The notes: a model not told the origin generated them from the letters alone. Positions 25,733-34,091 are shown, numbered from the stretch's first letter. The stretch is 39,236 bases of DNA from JBEKSX01 sp049516635 (GCA_049516635.1 JBEKSX010000019.1:1-39236); one strand, 5' to 3'. Program-made: numbers and translations.

Positions 25733-26830
25733 ATGAAATCTTATGCAATAATAATGGCGGGGGGAGTTGGAGCAAGGTTTTGGCCGTACGGATCATTAAA
25801 GCTTCCCAAACAATTCCTACCAGTTGCTGATTCTTCCGATACTATGCTGCAGATGACGATCAAGAGGATAAAGGATATCATTCCCTATGAGCGGATATTC
25901 ATCATCACCAATGCGCAGCATGTTAATGAAGTGAAGAAGCAGGTCCCGAGGATACCTGCAGAAAATATAATCGGTGAGCCTATGGGGCGGAATACCGCGC
26001 CGTGTGTCGGGCTGGCTGCTATAATATTAAAACAGTTCGAAGAAAAAGCAAAGATGCTCGTAGTGCCCGCCGATCATTTGATATCGAACCAGGAAGCATT
26101 CAAAATTACAGTAACTGCCGGGCTTACTTTCATAGAAGCAGAGGATGCTATAGTAACTCTTGGCATCAATCCCACCCACCCGGAGACAGGTTACGGATAT
26201 ATCCAGTTCGTAGATGATACATATCTGACCGTAGAGCCCGTCAAATCAGAGATGGTTAACATATACAAAGTAAAAACATTTGCCGAAAAGCCGACCACCG
26301 AGACCGCAAAGCAATTTCTCATGAGCGGGGATTTTCTCTGGAACAGCGGCATGTTCATTTTCCGTTCTGATACGATTTTAGAGGAAATAAAAAGATCTCT
26401 CCCGGATCTATACCATGAGTTGCTGAAGGTCGAGAAGGACATTCATACCAATAAATTTACATCGACTCTCGGGAAGGTCTACAGCCAGATCAGAAGCATC
26501 TCCATTGATTACGGGGTTATGGAGAAAGCACAAAATGTTTACGTGATAAAAGGAAATTTTATCTGGAGCGATCTCGGAAGCTGGGATGAAGTGTACCGCA
26601 TCAAGACCAAAGATAAGAACAATAATATGGTTAGCGGCGACGCGTTCATTAAAGATTCGAAGAACAATCTTATAATGTCTACCCGGGGATTTACGGGATT
26701 GATAGGTATCGAAGATCTTATTGTCATAAACACGAAAGAAGGATTGCTGATATGCAAAAGAGGACGTTCACAGGAAGTAAAAGAAATAATAGATTATCTA
26801 AAAAGAAAGGGACTTACTGAATTCTTATGA
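25733..26830 (+). CDS. manC: Mannose-1-phosphate guanylyltransferase
   Basis: 365 residues, the short form without the C-terminal isomerase domain. It makes GDP-mannose from mannose-1-phosphate and GTP. Seen: the nucleotide-binding GGVGARFWPYG (10-20) with KLPKQF (23-28), GEPMGRNTAPCVGLAA (about 81-96), VVPADH (about 105-110), TLGINPTHPETGYGYI and FAEKP (about 186-190), with FLWNSGMFIFR after it. The GARFWP loop has Phe where many have Leu, as is common in Bacteroidota. It overlaps the next gene by 4 bases. GDP-mannose would feed surface glycan synthesis. Confidence 0.93.
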   Translation: MKSYAIIMAGGVGARFWPYGSLKLPKQFLPVADSSDTMLQMTIKRIKDIIPYERIFIITNAQHVNEVKKQVPRIPAENIIGEPMGRNTAPCVGLAAIILKQFEEKAKMLVVPADHLISNQEAFKITVTAGLTFIEAEDAIVTLGINPTHPETGYGYIQFVDDTYLTVEPVKSEMVNIYKVKTFAEKPTTETAKQFLMSGDFLWNSGMFIFRSDTILEEIKRSLPDLYHELLKVEKDIHTNKFTSTLGKVYSQIRSISIDYGVMEKAQNVYVIKGNFIWSDLGSWDEVYRIKTKDKNNNMVSGDAFIKDSKNNLIMSTRGFTGLIGIEDLIVINTKEGLLICKRGRSQEVKEIIDYLKRKGLTEFL

Positions 26831-27225
26831 TAACCAAAATTTCCCATATTGGCATTGCAGTTAAAGATCTGAATGCAGCGAAGCAATTATATAAACAACT
26901 GCTTCAGGCTGAACCGTCTGACGATGAGATAGTTGCCGAACAGAAAGTAAAAGTGACAAAATTTAAAGTCGGAGAATCTACGATAGAGCTTCTCGAACCT
27001 ACTTCCGGAGATTCACCGATCGCAAAGTTTATCGAGAAAAGGGGGGAAGGGATCCACCATATAGCGTATGAATCGGATAAGATACAGGACGACCTTAAGC
27101 GTCTAGGCTCACAGGGTTTTAACATCATAAATAGAGAACCCTCTAAAGGTTCGGATAATATGCTGATCGCTTTCATCAGACCTAAATCAGCTTCAGGTGT
27201 ACTTACGGAGATATGCCAGCATTAA
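26827..27225 (+). CDS. mce: Methylmalonyl-CoA epimerase
   Basis: 132 residues of the vicinal-oxygen-chelate fold, normal length. It interconverts the two epimers of methylmalonyl-CoA in propionyl-CoA/succinate metabolism. Metal and active-site positions are visible in ISHIGIAVKD (His7), IELLEPTSGDSPIAKFIE (Glu), GEGIHHIAYE (His) and the final FIRPKSASGVLTEICQ (Glu). It starts inside the last codons of manC (ATGA). No mutase or carboxylase gene is in the window. Confidence 0.93.
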   Translation: MITKISHIGIAVKDLNAAKQLYKQLLQAEPSDDEIVAEQKVKVTKFKVGESTIELLEPTSGDSPIAKFIEKRGEGIHHIAYESDKIQDDLKRLGSQGFNIINREPSKGSDNMLIAFIRPKSASGVLTEICQH

Positions 27226-27258
27226 GGAAATTTAGATTTTCAAACTAAAAGAAAGCCA

Positions 27259-28329
27259 ATGGGACCGGTCAATCTTTATGATTTTGAGGAACTCGCAAGA
27301 CAGAAGCTTACAACGATGGCTTACGATTATTATTTTGGGGGCGCCTGTGACGAAATTACGCTCAAAGAAAATCATACGGCTTATGACAGGATCCGCTTAA
27401 AACAAAGGGCTCTTGCTAACGTGAGCAGCCGCGATCTTTCTTGTACAGTTCTTGGTGAAAAGCTTTCATTCCCTGTAATGGTTGCTCCCATGGCATTCCA
27501 GTGCATGGCTCATCCGGAGGGAGAGATAGGGGTTACGAAAGCATGTTCAGCTGAAGGAATTATCAACATACTCAGCACGCTCTCCACCACAGCCGTAGAA
27601 GATGTGGTAAAAGCTTCCCGGACATCAGTGTGGTTCCAGTTGTATGTATATAAAGATAGGGATGCAACGAGAAAGCTTGTCCAGCGTGTGATTTCAGCGG
27701 GCTGCAAAGCGCTTGTGGTAACCGTGGACGCTCCGCTTCTCGGGAAGAGGGAAAGGGATGTTCGCAACAGGTTCGTCCTTCCTGACGGATTGTATGTGAA
27801 GAATATGAGCGCTGCGCTGACCGGAGGAAATGCACTGGAAGAAGGCTCCGAGCTTGCGGGCTACTTCGCTTCCGAACTTGATCCATCATTACGATGGAAA
27901 GATGTGGAGTGGTTCAAGTCGATTGCGGGAAATTTGCCCGTTATATTAAAAGGAATTACATGCGGAGAGGACGCTGAGCTTGCTGTGGAACACGGTGCCG
28001 ACGGGATAATAGTATCGAATCACGGTGGTAGACAGCTCGATACGTGCAGGGCGACTATCGATATATTACCGGAGGTAATAGTTGCTGCTGAAGGGAAGAT
28101 AGAAATTTTGATAGATGGGGGAATAAGAAGAGGAACCGATATAATAAAAGCTATTGCACTGGGAGCAAAAGCCGTACTGCTCGGCAGGCCTATGCTGTGG
28201 GGACTTGCTGTAGACGGCACGAATGGCGCGAAGAAAGTTTTACAGATACTGAAAAAAGAATTTGACCTTGCGATGGCTTTATGCGGATGCAGGAATGTGA
28301 AGGAAATAAGCAAGGATCTGATAGCGTAG
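27259..28329 (+). CDS. FMN-dependent alpha-hydroxy-acid oxidase/dehydrogenase
   Basis: 356 residues, a TIM-barrel flavoenzyme of the lactate/glycolate oxidase family that oxidises 2-hydroxy acids to 2-oxo acids. Conserved parts in order: YDYYFGGACDEITLKEN (about 19-35), VMVAPMAFQCMAHPEGE (FMN pocket), WFQLYVYKD (catalytic Tyr), VVTVDAPLLGKRERDVRN (catalytic Asp and Arg), GIIVSNHGGRQLD (catalytic His/Arg) and LIDGGIRRGTDIIKAIALGAKAVLLGRP (phosphate binding). The exact substrate is open: lactate, glycolate or a longer hydroxy acid. It is the last gene of the alr run. Confidence 0.9.
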   Translation: MGPVNLYDFEELARQKLTTMAYDYYFGGACDEITLKENHTAYDRIRLKQRALANVSSRDLSCTVLGEKLSFPVMVAPMAFQCMAHPEGEIGVTKACSAEGIINILSTLSTTAVEDVVKASRTSVWFQLYVYKDRDATRKLVQRVISAGCKALVVTVDAPLLGKRERDVRNRFVLPDGLYVKNMSAALTGGNALEEGSELAGYFASELDPSLRWKDVEWFKSIAGNLPVILKGITCGEDAELAVEHGADGIIVSNHGGRQLDTCRATIDILPEVIVAAEGKIEILIDGGIRRGTDIIKAIALGAKAVLLGRPMLWGLAVDGTNGAKKVLQILKKEFDLAMALCGCRNVKEISKDLIA

Positions 28330-28434
28330 CATTCTCATCTTTCCATAACCTCACTTTCGCTGCCTTTCGATGACTCGACTCGTTGAGCGGAACGGGCAGG
28401 CAGGAATAACAAAGACTGAATCAGGATAACAAAA

Positions 28435-28819
28435 AGCGGGAAAGATCATAAGCCGAATTCTGTTGGTTCTTTCGAACCATGCAGCCATTTATCTAAGCAA
28501 CCTACCCTGTAGCGCTGCATCCCGGAGGATGCTCGGACGGGCAGCCCTCAGCAATAACAAAAGCGCGTTACTATACATGGTCTTGCACTCTGATGGGGTT
28601 TATCTTGCACCTCACGGTCACCCGCGGGGACGGTGGGCTCTTACCCCGCCTTTTCACCCTTGTCCGCCGTAAGCGGACGGTACGTTTTCTGTGACACTTT
28701 CCGTTGCGCGGGGTTTGCCCCCGCACACCCCCGGTTGAATATCTCCCGGGGCATCCTGCCCTTGAGTGTTCGGACTTTCCTCAGTGCTTTCACACCGCGG
28801 CTGCTTATTCTTTCCCGCT
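28435..28819 (-). ncRNA. rnpB: RNase P RNA, bacterial type A
   Basis: About 385 bases on the minus strand. The P1 helix is closed by AGCGGGAAAGA (28819-28809) and TCTTTCCCGCT (28445-28435). Conserved regions are GAGGAAAGTCCGAACACTC, ACAGAAAAC, AAGGGTGAAAAGG with GGTAAGAGCCCACCG, and ACAGAATTCGGCTTAT near the 3' end. It is the catalytic RNA that trims tRNA 5' ends. Its 5' end lies only 15 bases after the RNase HI stop. The 3' end is followed by TTTTTG without a separate hairpin. Confidence 0.96.
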
Positions 28820-28834
28820 GATACTGAAAAACTC

Positions 28835-29263
28835 TTATTTTATTTTCCTGTCGATAGCAAGATTTGCAAGCTTATCGGCATTCTTATTCTTTGACCTGTC
28901 TATATGTGAAACGGTATACGGAATATTAAGTTTCTTGATGATAACGTGGAATTTATTATTTAAAAGAGCCAGGTCAGGGTCTTTTGCCTGGTAATCGAAA
29001 TTGATCTGGTTCACTATAAGTTCACTGTCCGAATAAAATTCCACCGAGTCGAAATCAACTTCGATATTGGTCCGGAATTTCTTTATTATATCCAGGCTTT
29101 TTAATATAGCCCTGTACTCCGCCTGGTTATTGGTAGCTTCTCCTATGTACTCTTTATATGTTCTTAAGATGAAATTGTTTTCATCATATATGACTATCCC
29201 TATCCCGGAATGCCCCGGGTTGCCACGTGAAGCTCCATCGATAAATACTTGTATCCTGCTCAA
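28835..29263 (-). CDS. rnhA: Ribonuclease HI family protein
   Basis: 142 residues, about the core RNase H size. It cuts RNA in RNA/DNA hybrids. The four catalytic acids are visible: Asp in VFIDGASRGNPG, Glu in TNNQAEYRAI, Asp in EFYSDSELIVNQI, and Asp in SKNKNADKLAN. It is the RnhA-like subclass without the basic protrusion typical of E. coli RnhA. It starts 6 bases after the zinc-ribbon gene and ends 15 bases before rnpB. Confidence 0.92.
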   Translation of the reverse strand: MSRIQVFIDGASRGNPGHSGIGIVIYDENNFILRTYKEYIGEATNNQAEYRAILKSLDIIKKFRTNIEVDFDSVEFYSDSELIVNQINFDYQAKDPDLALLNNKFHVIIKKLNIPYTVSHIDRSKNKNADKLANLAIDRKIK

Positions 29264-29269
29264 ATTCTC

Positions 29270-30004
29270 TTAAGCGTTATCTATCAGTTCTTCCGAAATT
29301 AAAATTCTTCCGCAAGATTCGCAATGAAAGAACTTATCTGCCATCCTGATCTCTATTACTCTTTGCGGAGGTATTGAATTATAACACCCCAGGCAGGAGC
29401 CTTTTCTTACGACAGCCATTGTATCCCCGAACCTGACATTGTTGATCCTGTTATAATACTCAAGGTCTTCCGGAATTATCTTCGGTACAAGTTCCTCACG
29501 CTGTTTTTTCAGTTCACGCTCTTCCTCTTCCGTTTGTTCGTTGAGAGTTGCCAGCTTTTCGGTATTTATAACCAGGTCTTTTTCAAGCTCATCCAATTCT
29601 GTCCTGAGCGTAGTATGTTGCTCGGTCAGCTCAGCTTTTTTCACCTTGATCTCTTTTTCAAGTATGGCATCGTTTTTCCCTATAAATTCATATGCATCTT
29701 CAATTTCTTTGGCAAGTGCATTATATTCCTGGTTTGTTTTCACGGCTCCCGCACGCAGGAGGTTATCATCCCTGTCTATCTTTTGAGAATGAGTTTCATT
29801 TTCCTTCTGTAGTATTTTTTCGTTCTCTTCTAGAGCATTCAGCTCATCGGTAAGCTCTTTCAGGGTCTGTTCTTTTTCATTTTTGTTCTCTGAAAGTTCA
29901 GCTATCAAAAGAGGTATATCGCCTTTTAAGCTGTACAGTTCCTGCAGTTCCTTATCAATTTTATTTAGTTCATACAGTAAAATTAATCTTTGTCTCATTT
30001 CCAC
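29270..30004 (-). CDS. C4-type zinc ribbon coiled-coil protein
   Basis: 244 residues. A long coiled coil (about 8-175, heptads rich in Glu, Lys and Leu) leads to a C-terminal zinc ribbon with CLGC (about 206-209) and CESC (about 229-232). The segment before it, IPEDLEYYNRINNVRFGDTMAVVRKGSCLGCYNSIPPQ, is typical of the C4 zinc-ribbon family found beside Nif3 in many bacteria. The molecular role is unknown; nucleic-acid binding has been suggested for the fold. It sits between the Nif3/YqfO-like gene and rnhA with 6-base gaps on either side. Confidence 0.88.
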   Translation of the reverse strand: MEMRQRLILLYELNKIDKELQELYSLKGDIPLLIAELSENKNEKEQTLKELTDELNALEENEKILQKENETHSQKIDRDDNLLRAGAVKTNQEYNALAKEIEDAYEFIGKNDAILEKEIKVKKAELTEQHTTLRTELDELEKDLVINTEKLATLNEQTEEEERELKKQREELVPKIIPEDLEYYNRINNVRFGDTMAVVRKGSCLGCYNSIPPQRVIEIRMADKFFHCESCGRILISEELIDNA

Positions 30005-30010
30005 TTCGGT

Positions 30011-30664
30011 TTATTTTAATCTGATATTAATACTGCCTCGTGCGTTTCTTGTTATCAATAATGTTTCCATATGTTTCTTTTTAGCGAGTTCTAAACGGGT
30101 ATTGCTCCCCGTAAAGTTTATGACAATTCTGCCGAACCTGGCTGTGCCCGGTATCTCTTTTAATATATCGGGCTGTATCTTTTTGTTGATCCTGTTGAGA
30201 ATTTGTTTTAGCTGTAACGGTCTCTTCAGTTCTATCTCAAGTACATCTGTTCCGTTTCTTTTATCTCTAACCAGTACCTTATAAATATCGTAAGCCGGTT
30301 CCTCGTAGGGATGTATTTCCAGCATTTTGTCTAATACTGCATTGAGGTCTTTGCCGTCACAGATCATTTCAAGTCTTACCTCGTCAGTTTTTTCAAATCT
30401 ACCTTTTTTACCTATTACAGGATTTGTGCCTTTACCACCCCTGAAAGTTCCTGTACCGCGGGACCTGTACGAACATAGACTGTATTTACCGATATTCCCG
30501 GCACCTGCTGAAGCCATTGTGTACGTTAGTTCATCAGCTTTACTTTCAGGTATAAATACTACGATCTTGAATCTTTCTATAAAGGCCGTGTTAATGTATC
30601 TTATCTTATCAATATTTTCTTCAGAAAACACACTTTTAGCGAATTTTATGGCGTTATTTGTCAT
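30011..30664 (-). CDS. Nif3/YqfO-derived protein lacking the metal-site halves
   Basis: 217 residues. Residues about 30-130 are the PII/CutA-like insert domain of YqfO-type Nif3 proteins: FKIVVFIPESKADELTY, SAGAGNIGKYSLCSYRSRGTGTF, GTNPVIGKKGR and HPYEEPAYDIYKV. A full YqfO has about 370 residues, with this insert flanked by two halves of a dinuclear metal site. Here the first half is missing (only about 28 leading residues) and the second half is short: LKRPLQLKQILNRINKK, GRIVINFTGSNTRLELAKKK, METLLITRN, ending before the usual His/Glu ligands. It is therefore probably not a metal hydrolase. It still keeps the usual neighbour, the C4 zinc-ribbon gene. Confidence 0.8.
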   Translation of the reverse strand: MTNNAIKFAKSVFSEENIDKIRYINTAFIERFKIVVFIPESKADELTYTMASAGAGNIGKYSLCSYRSRGTGTFRGGKGTNPVIGKKGRFEKTDEVRLEMICDGKDLNAVLDKMLEIHPYEEPAYDIYKVLVRDKRNGTDVLEIELKRPLQLKQILNRINKKIQPDILKEIPGTARFGRIVINFTGSNTRLELAKKKHMETLLITRNARGSINIRLK

Positions 30665-30679
30665 TTAGCCCTTAATGCA

Positions 30680-30709
30680 AAAAAAAAGTCCCGACTTTTT
30701 TATCGGGAC
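30680..30709 (-). terminator. Terminator-like hairpin in the leader of the Nif3-like operon
   Basis: On the minus strand GTCCCGA, an A-rich loop, TCGGGAC and a run of at least eight T. It ends 16 bases before the ATG of the Nif3-like gene and lies downstream of a consensus promoter, so it could be an attenuator of the operon. Confidence 0.75.
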
Positions 30710-30789
30710 CTCCATATTTCTGACTGAAATACTTTTATTTTATACCAGATATTAAAAAGAAACTTTAAATAATCGTAATATATTCTCAT
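30700..30789 (-). CDS. Possible 29-residue leader peptide
   Basis: ATG 30789 to TAA 30700-30702, whose stop falls in the loop of the terminator hairpin. The peptide is aromatic-rich (nine Tyr/Phe/Trp). The ATG sits at the predicted transcription start, so it would be leaderless. AT-rich codons alone could give this composition. Confidence 0.25.
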   Translation of the reverse strand: MRIYYDYLKFLFNIWYKIKVFQSEIWRSR

Positions 30790-30794
30790 TGATA

Positions 30795-30825
30795 CAAAGT
30801 TAATTTTAATGGAATAGAATTTCAA
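30795..30825 (-). promoter_or_regulatory. Promoter of the Nif3-like/rnhA/rnpB operon
   Basis: Minus strand TTG (30825-30823), 20 bases, TAACTTTG (30802-30795): an exact TTG-N20-TAnnTTTG match. Start near 30789. Confidence 0.7.
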
Positions 30826-30913
30826 GAGATTTTTTAACCCTAAAATTATTAACATTCGAAAGATTATATTTGTTAAAAATCACTAAATCACTAAATTTCA
30901 ATTAATTGATGAT

Positions 30914-31321
30914 ATGGAATTAATTCATGAGATACTGGACAACGTAAAGACCATAGCTGTCATCGGCATGAAAGATGATGTGACACAGGATGCGTACAGG
31001 ATACCGTACTATATGTCACGCCACGGTTATCAAATATATCCTGTGAACCCGGGCAAAAAGGGTAAAAAAGTTATGGGGGAGATATTCGCAGAAAAAGTGA
31101 GCGATCTGAAAGCTCAAATAGACCTGGTGGATATTTTCAGGAGACCGGAATTCATTCCGGCGCATGTAAAGGAAATACTTGCCATGAACCCGCTTCCGAA
31201 ATATGTATGGTTCCAGCTGGGAATAAAAAATGATGAAGCGGCAAAGGAACTTGAAAGAAACGGGATAAAGGTTGTCCAGGACAGATGTTTATTGATCGAG
31301 CACCGGGGATATAAAGGTTAG
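30914..31321 (+). CDS. CoA-binding domain protein (YccU-like)
   Basis: 135 residues, one Rossmann-type CoA_binding_2 domain. It opens with VKTIAVIGMKDDVTQDAYRIPYYMSRHGYQIYPVNPG, the family's nucleotide-binding start, and continues with DLVDIFRRPEFIPAHVKEI, VWFQLGIKNDEA and VQDRCLLIEHRG. Single-domain members bind CoA; their reaction, if any, is not known. TATATTTG at 30865-30872 could be its -7 element. It converges with the lipoprotein gene after 4 bases. Confidence 0.88.
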   Translation: MELIHEILDNVKTIAVIGMKDDVTQDAYRIPYYMSRHGYQIYPVNPGKKGKKVMGEIFAEKVSDLKAQIDLVDIFRRPEFIPAHVKEILAMNPLPKYVWFQLGIKNDEAAKELERNGIKVVQDRCLLIEHRGYKG

Positions 31322-31325
31322 AAGG

Positions 31326-31811
31326 CTATTTGTTTTGCTGGTCTTTCGGCAGTAACGTTACGATCTTTTTAAGAGAATTGCTGTTTCTGCTCAGGTTATT
31401 ATTTAATATGATGTCTGTTATATTGAGAGAGGTTTCCGACAGACGAAAATAGTATTCGTTCGTGTTAAAGTCTACGAATTTTTGCAGCAGGAAGTTTTTC
31501 ACATTGTTCTGGTTCTCAAGGGAAACGAACCACAGGGAGTTTGATATCTGCATGACCGATGCTCCGCGGTAGTTCTGCGAATATTTGAACAGCTCATCCT
31601 CAAGGTAAGATGCAAGGTCTTCATCATCCGTATCATCCAAAAAATCCGATAGAATTGATGTAGAAAATTTTTCCTCCACGGTCATTATTGTATCAGACGG
31701 GTTTTCTATCCCTTCCTGGTTCTTTGATGAATTTTCTTTTTCCTGCTGTTTTTCGTTCTTTGAACAGGACATCAATCCGGCAAGTAAAAGGAATATCAGG
31801 ATTCTCTTCAT
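31326..31811 (-). CDS. Small acidic lipoprotein
   Basis: 161 residues. Lipoprotein signal with lipobox GLMSC (Cys at about 16), then a charged disordered linker (about 17-45, rich in Lys/Glu/Asn). A helical domain follows (about 46-160), containing DDTDDEDLASYLEDELFKYSQ. No family recognised. Its ATG overlaps the stop region of the aminotransferase-like gene by one base, so the two are co-transcribed; a functional link is not established. Confidence 0.7.
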   Translation of the reverse strand: MKRILIFLLLAGLMSCSKNEKQQEKENSSKNQEGIENPSDTIMTVEEKFSTSILSDFLDDTDDEDLASYLEDELFKYSQNYRGASVMQISNSLWFVSLENQNNVKNFLLQKFVDFNTNEYYFRLSETSLNITDIILNNNLSRNSNSLKKIVTLLPKDQQNK

Positions 31812-33004
31812 CAGCTAATGAGCCCCAGTTCCTTTCCTATCTCTCCAAAGAGTTCAAGAATTCTGTCAAGATGTGCATCCTCGTGTGTTGACATATACGA
31901 GGTCCTCAGCATTGCCATGCCGGGCGGCACACCGGGTGATATAAATGCGTTTGTGAATACACCTGCATCATATAATTTTCTCCAGAATACAAATGTTGTC
32001 GGGTCATCTCCGATTATAACGGGGACTATAGCTGACATACCTTCTATGACCTTAAATCCCATTTTTTTAAAACCGGCCCTCATCTTATCGGAGTTCTTTT
32101 TCAGATTGTCCACACGCCAAGGCTCTTCCTCAAGTATTTCCAGCGCTGCCATGGCTGCTGCAACCGATGCCGGGGTCGGCGATGCACTGAATATCAGTGC
32201 AGGCGCATGATGTTTGACATAATTGGTAACTCTTTCGGCACAGGAAATAAATCCGCCGAGCGATGCAAATGTTTTTGAGAACGTCCCCATAGTTATATCA
32301 ACTTCTTTCTCAAGGTTGTAATATGATGAGGTCCCTCTTCCGCCTTTGCCTATCACACCTACAGAATGTGCATCATCTATCATTATTTTTGCATTATGAG
32401 CTTTAGCAAGCTCTACCATACGGGGAAGATTCACTATCTCACCTGTTGTGGAAAATATCCCGTCGGACACAATTAACTTTGCCTTATCTTTTGGAATTTT
32501 ATCGAGCACCTGTTCGAGGTCATCCATATCGTTGTGCTTGTATCTTCTGAATTCGGCAAATGCTCCCTTAGCCATCAGGTCCGCCGCAACGATACATGCG
32601 TGGTTGTCTTTATCCGAAATGATATATTCTCCTTTTTGAACTAAGGTGGGGATCACTCCCTGGGCTGTCTGGTAGCCTGTAGAGAATAAAAGTACGGATT
32701 CAGAGCCGAAAAATTTTGCGAGACGTTTTTCGAGCTCGATGTGAAGGTCGAGCGTACCGGTAAGATATCGTGAACCGCTGCATCCCGTTCCGTATTTCTT
32801 AACTGCATCGATCGCCGCCTGTTTTACACGCGGATGTGACGTTAAACCGAGATAGTTATTAGAACCGGCCATAATTACTTTATGACCTTCAATTGTAACA
32901 ACGGGACCTTCATTTTCTTCAATAGCCCTGAAGTACGGGTAAAAACCCGCCGCTTTTACTTCTTCCGCACGCGTAAAATCGTAACACTTTTGAAATAAGT
33001 CCAA
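31811..33004 (-). CDS. Alpha-oxoamine synthase, serine palmitoyltransferase-like
   Basis: 397 residues of the PLP family that joins an acyl-CoA to an amino acid (KBL, AONS, ALAS, SPT). PLP lysine: TMGTFSKTFASLGG (Lys244). Other sites: DDAHSVGVIGKGGRG (210-224), DNHACIV (His135) and YGTGCSGSRYLTGTLDLH (71-88). The opening AAGFYPYFRAIEENEGPVVTIEG and MAGSNNYLGLTSHP resemble the Bacteroidota serine palmitoyltransferases that start sphingolipid synthesis. 2-amino-3-ketobutyrate CoA ligase is the main alternative. The start is TTG with GGAG 9 bases upstream. An NAD-dependent reductase/epimerase is divergent 100 bases away. Confidence 0.85.
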   Translation of the reverse strand: MDLFQKCYDFTRAEEVKAAGFYPYFRAIEENEGPVVTIEGHKVIMAGSNNYLGLTSHPRVKQAAIDAVKKYGTGCSGSRYLTGTLDLHIELEKRLAKFFGSESVLLFSTGYQTAQGVIPTLVQKGEYIISDKDNHACIVAADLMAKGAFAEFRRYKHNDMDDLEQVLDKIPKDKAKLIVSDGIFSTTGEIVNLPRMVELAKAHNAKIMIDDAHSVGVIGKGGRGTSSYYNLEKEVDITMGTFSKTFASLGGFISCAERVTNYVKHHAPALIFSASPTPASVAAAMAALEILEEEPWRVDNLKKNSDKMRAGFKKMGFKVIEGMSAIVPVIIGDDPTTFVFWRKLYDAGVFTNAFISPGVPPGMAMLRTSYMSTHEDAHLDRILELFGEIGKELGLIS

Positions 33005-33104
33005 AATAACTACTCCTTTATATTAAAATTGAATATTCGGTAATATATGATTAAAATGTATTCTTAATTTACTGCATAAGAAAACTTTTAACAAGGAAAA
33101 TCAA

Positions 33105-34091
33105 TTGACAAAAGTATTCATTACCGGTGCAACGGGTTTTATCGGTTCCCATCTGGCTGATGCACTTATCAAAAAGAACTGTTATGTCAAATGTTTGGTG
33201 AGGAGAACGAGCAATCTCAGATGGCTGAAGGATAAAGGCATAGAATTGGTCTATGGGGACCTCTTCAGCAGAGAAGTCCTTGCAGAAGCGGTAAAGGACG
33301 TTGATTATGTATATCACATTGCGGGAGTGACTTTCGCGAAGAGGAAGGAAGATTACTACAGGGGAAATTCCGAAGCAACGAAAAATTTTATCGAAACAGT
33401 GTATAGTTCTAATCCCGGCTTGCGGAGGTTTGTTTTTGTGAGTTCGCAGACCGCTGTGGGTCCCTCTTATAACGGGGTTCCCGTCGATGAAACTACCGAA
33501 TGCCATCCCATTACAACATACGGCAGGTCCAAGCTGGAAGCGGAGAAGGAAGTAACGGCATATTTCGATAAGATGAAATGCACGATAGTGAGAGCTCCCG
33601 CGGTTTACGGGCCGAGAGACATTGCAATACTTGAGTACTTTAAAGCTATGAGCATGGGTTTGCAGGCGTTGATAGGTTTTGGAGCAAAAAAAATCAGCCT
33701 GATAAATTCGTTCGACCTTGTTGACGGTTTAATACTTGCTGCCGAATCAGAAAAGTCAGTATCGAATATTTATTTTATTTCTTCCGAAAAATTTTATACG
33801 TGGAGAGAGATAGGGAAACTGACTTCTCAATTAATGAACAAACGGACCATATCCATAAAGATACCGCACTTTGTTGTATATACTGTAGGCGCGTTCGCTC
33901 AATTTTTTTCTATGTTCTCATCGAAACCGGTTATTCTTAATCTCGAGAAGTGCAAAGATCTAACACGGAAGTACTGGATATGCTCTGCAGAGAAAGCAAT
34001 GAAAGAACTCGGTTTCAGAGAAAAGCTCGGACTTGAGCAGGGCTTTAAGATGACGATCGATTGGTACAGAGAGAATGGATGGATAAAGTAG
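33105..34091 (+). CDS. NAD-dependent epimerase/reductase (extended SDR)
   Basis: 328 residues. Rossmann start VFITGATGFIGSHLADAL (4-21) with the TGxxGxxG loop, catalytic Ser113/114 in FVFVSSQTAV, and YxxxK as Tyr139/Lys143 in TTYGRSK. NAD(P) rather than FAD chemistry is certain; the substrate is not. Next to an SPT-like gene it could be the 3-ketosphinganine reductase of bacterial ceramide synthesis (CerR is an enzyme of this class), but sugar-nucleotide or sterol-like roles remain possible. Start TTG 33105 with AAGGAAAA upstream. Confidence 0.85.
   Translation: MTKVFITGATGFIGSHLADALIKKNCYVKCLVRRTSNLRWLKDKGIELVYGDLFSREVLAEAVKDVDYVYHIAGVTFAKRKEDYYRGNSEATKNFIETVYSSNPGLRRFVFVSSQTAVGPSYNGVPVDETTECHPITTYGRSKLEAEKEVTAYFDKMKCTIVRAPAVYGPRDIAILEYFKAMSMGLQALIGFGAKKISLINSFDLVDGLILAAESEKSVSNIYFISSEKFYTWREIGKLTSQLMNKRTISIKIPHFVVYTVGAFAQFFSMFSSKPVILNLEKCKDLTRKYWICSAEKAMKELGFREKLGLEQGFKMTIDWYRENGWIK

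Noticed and set aside
25752..25770. GGCGGGGGGAG run at the manC start resembling the intergenic repeats
   Set aside because: It encodes the conserved MAGGVG nucleotide-binding loop, so it is ordinary coding sequence.
28463..28994. Three + strand open frames over the RNase P RNA
   Set aside because: They are antisense to the conserved rnpB and show no protein character.
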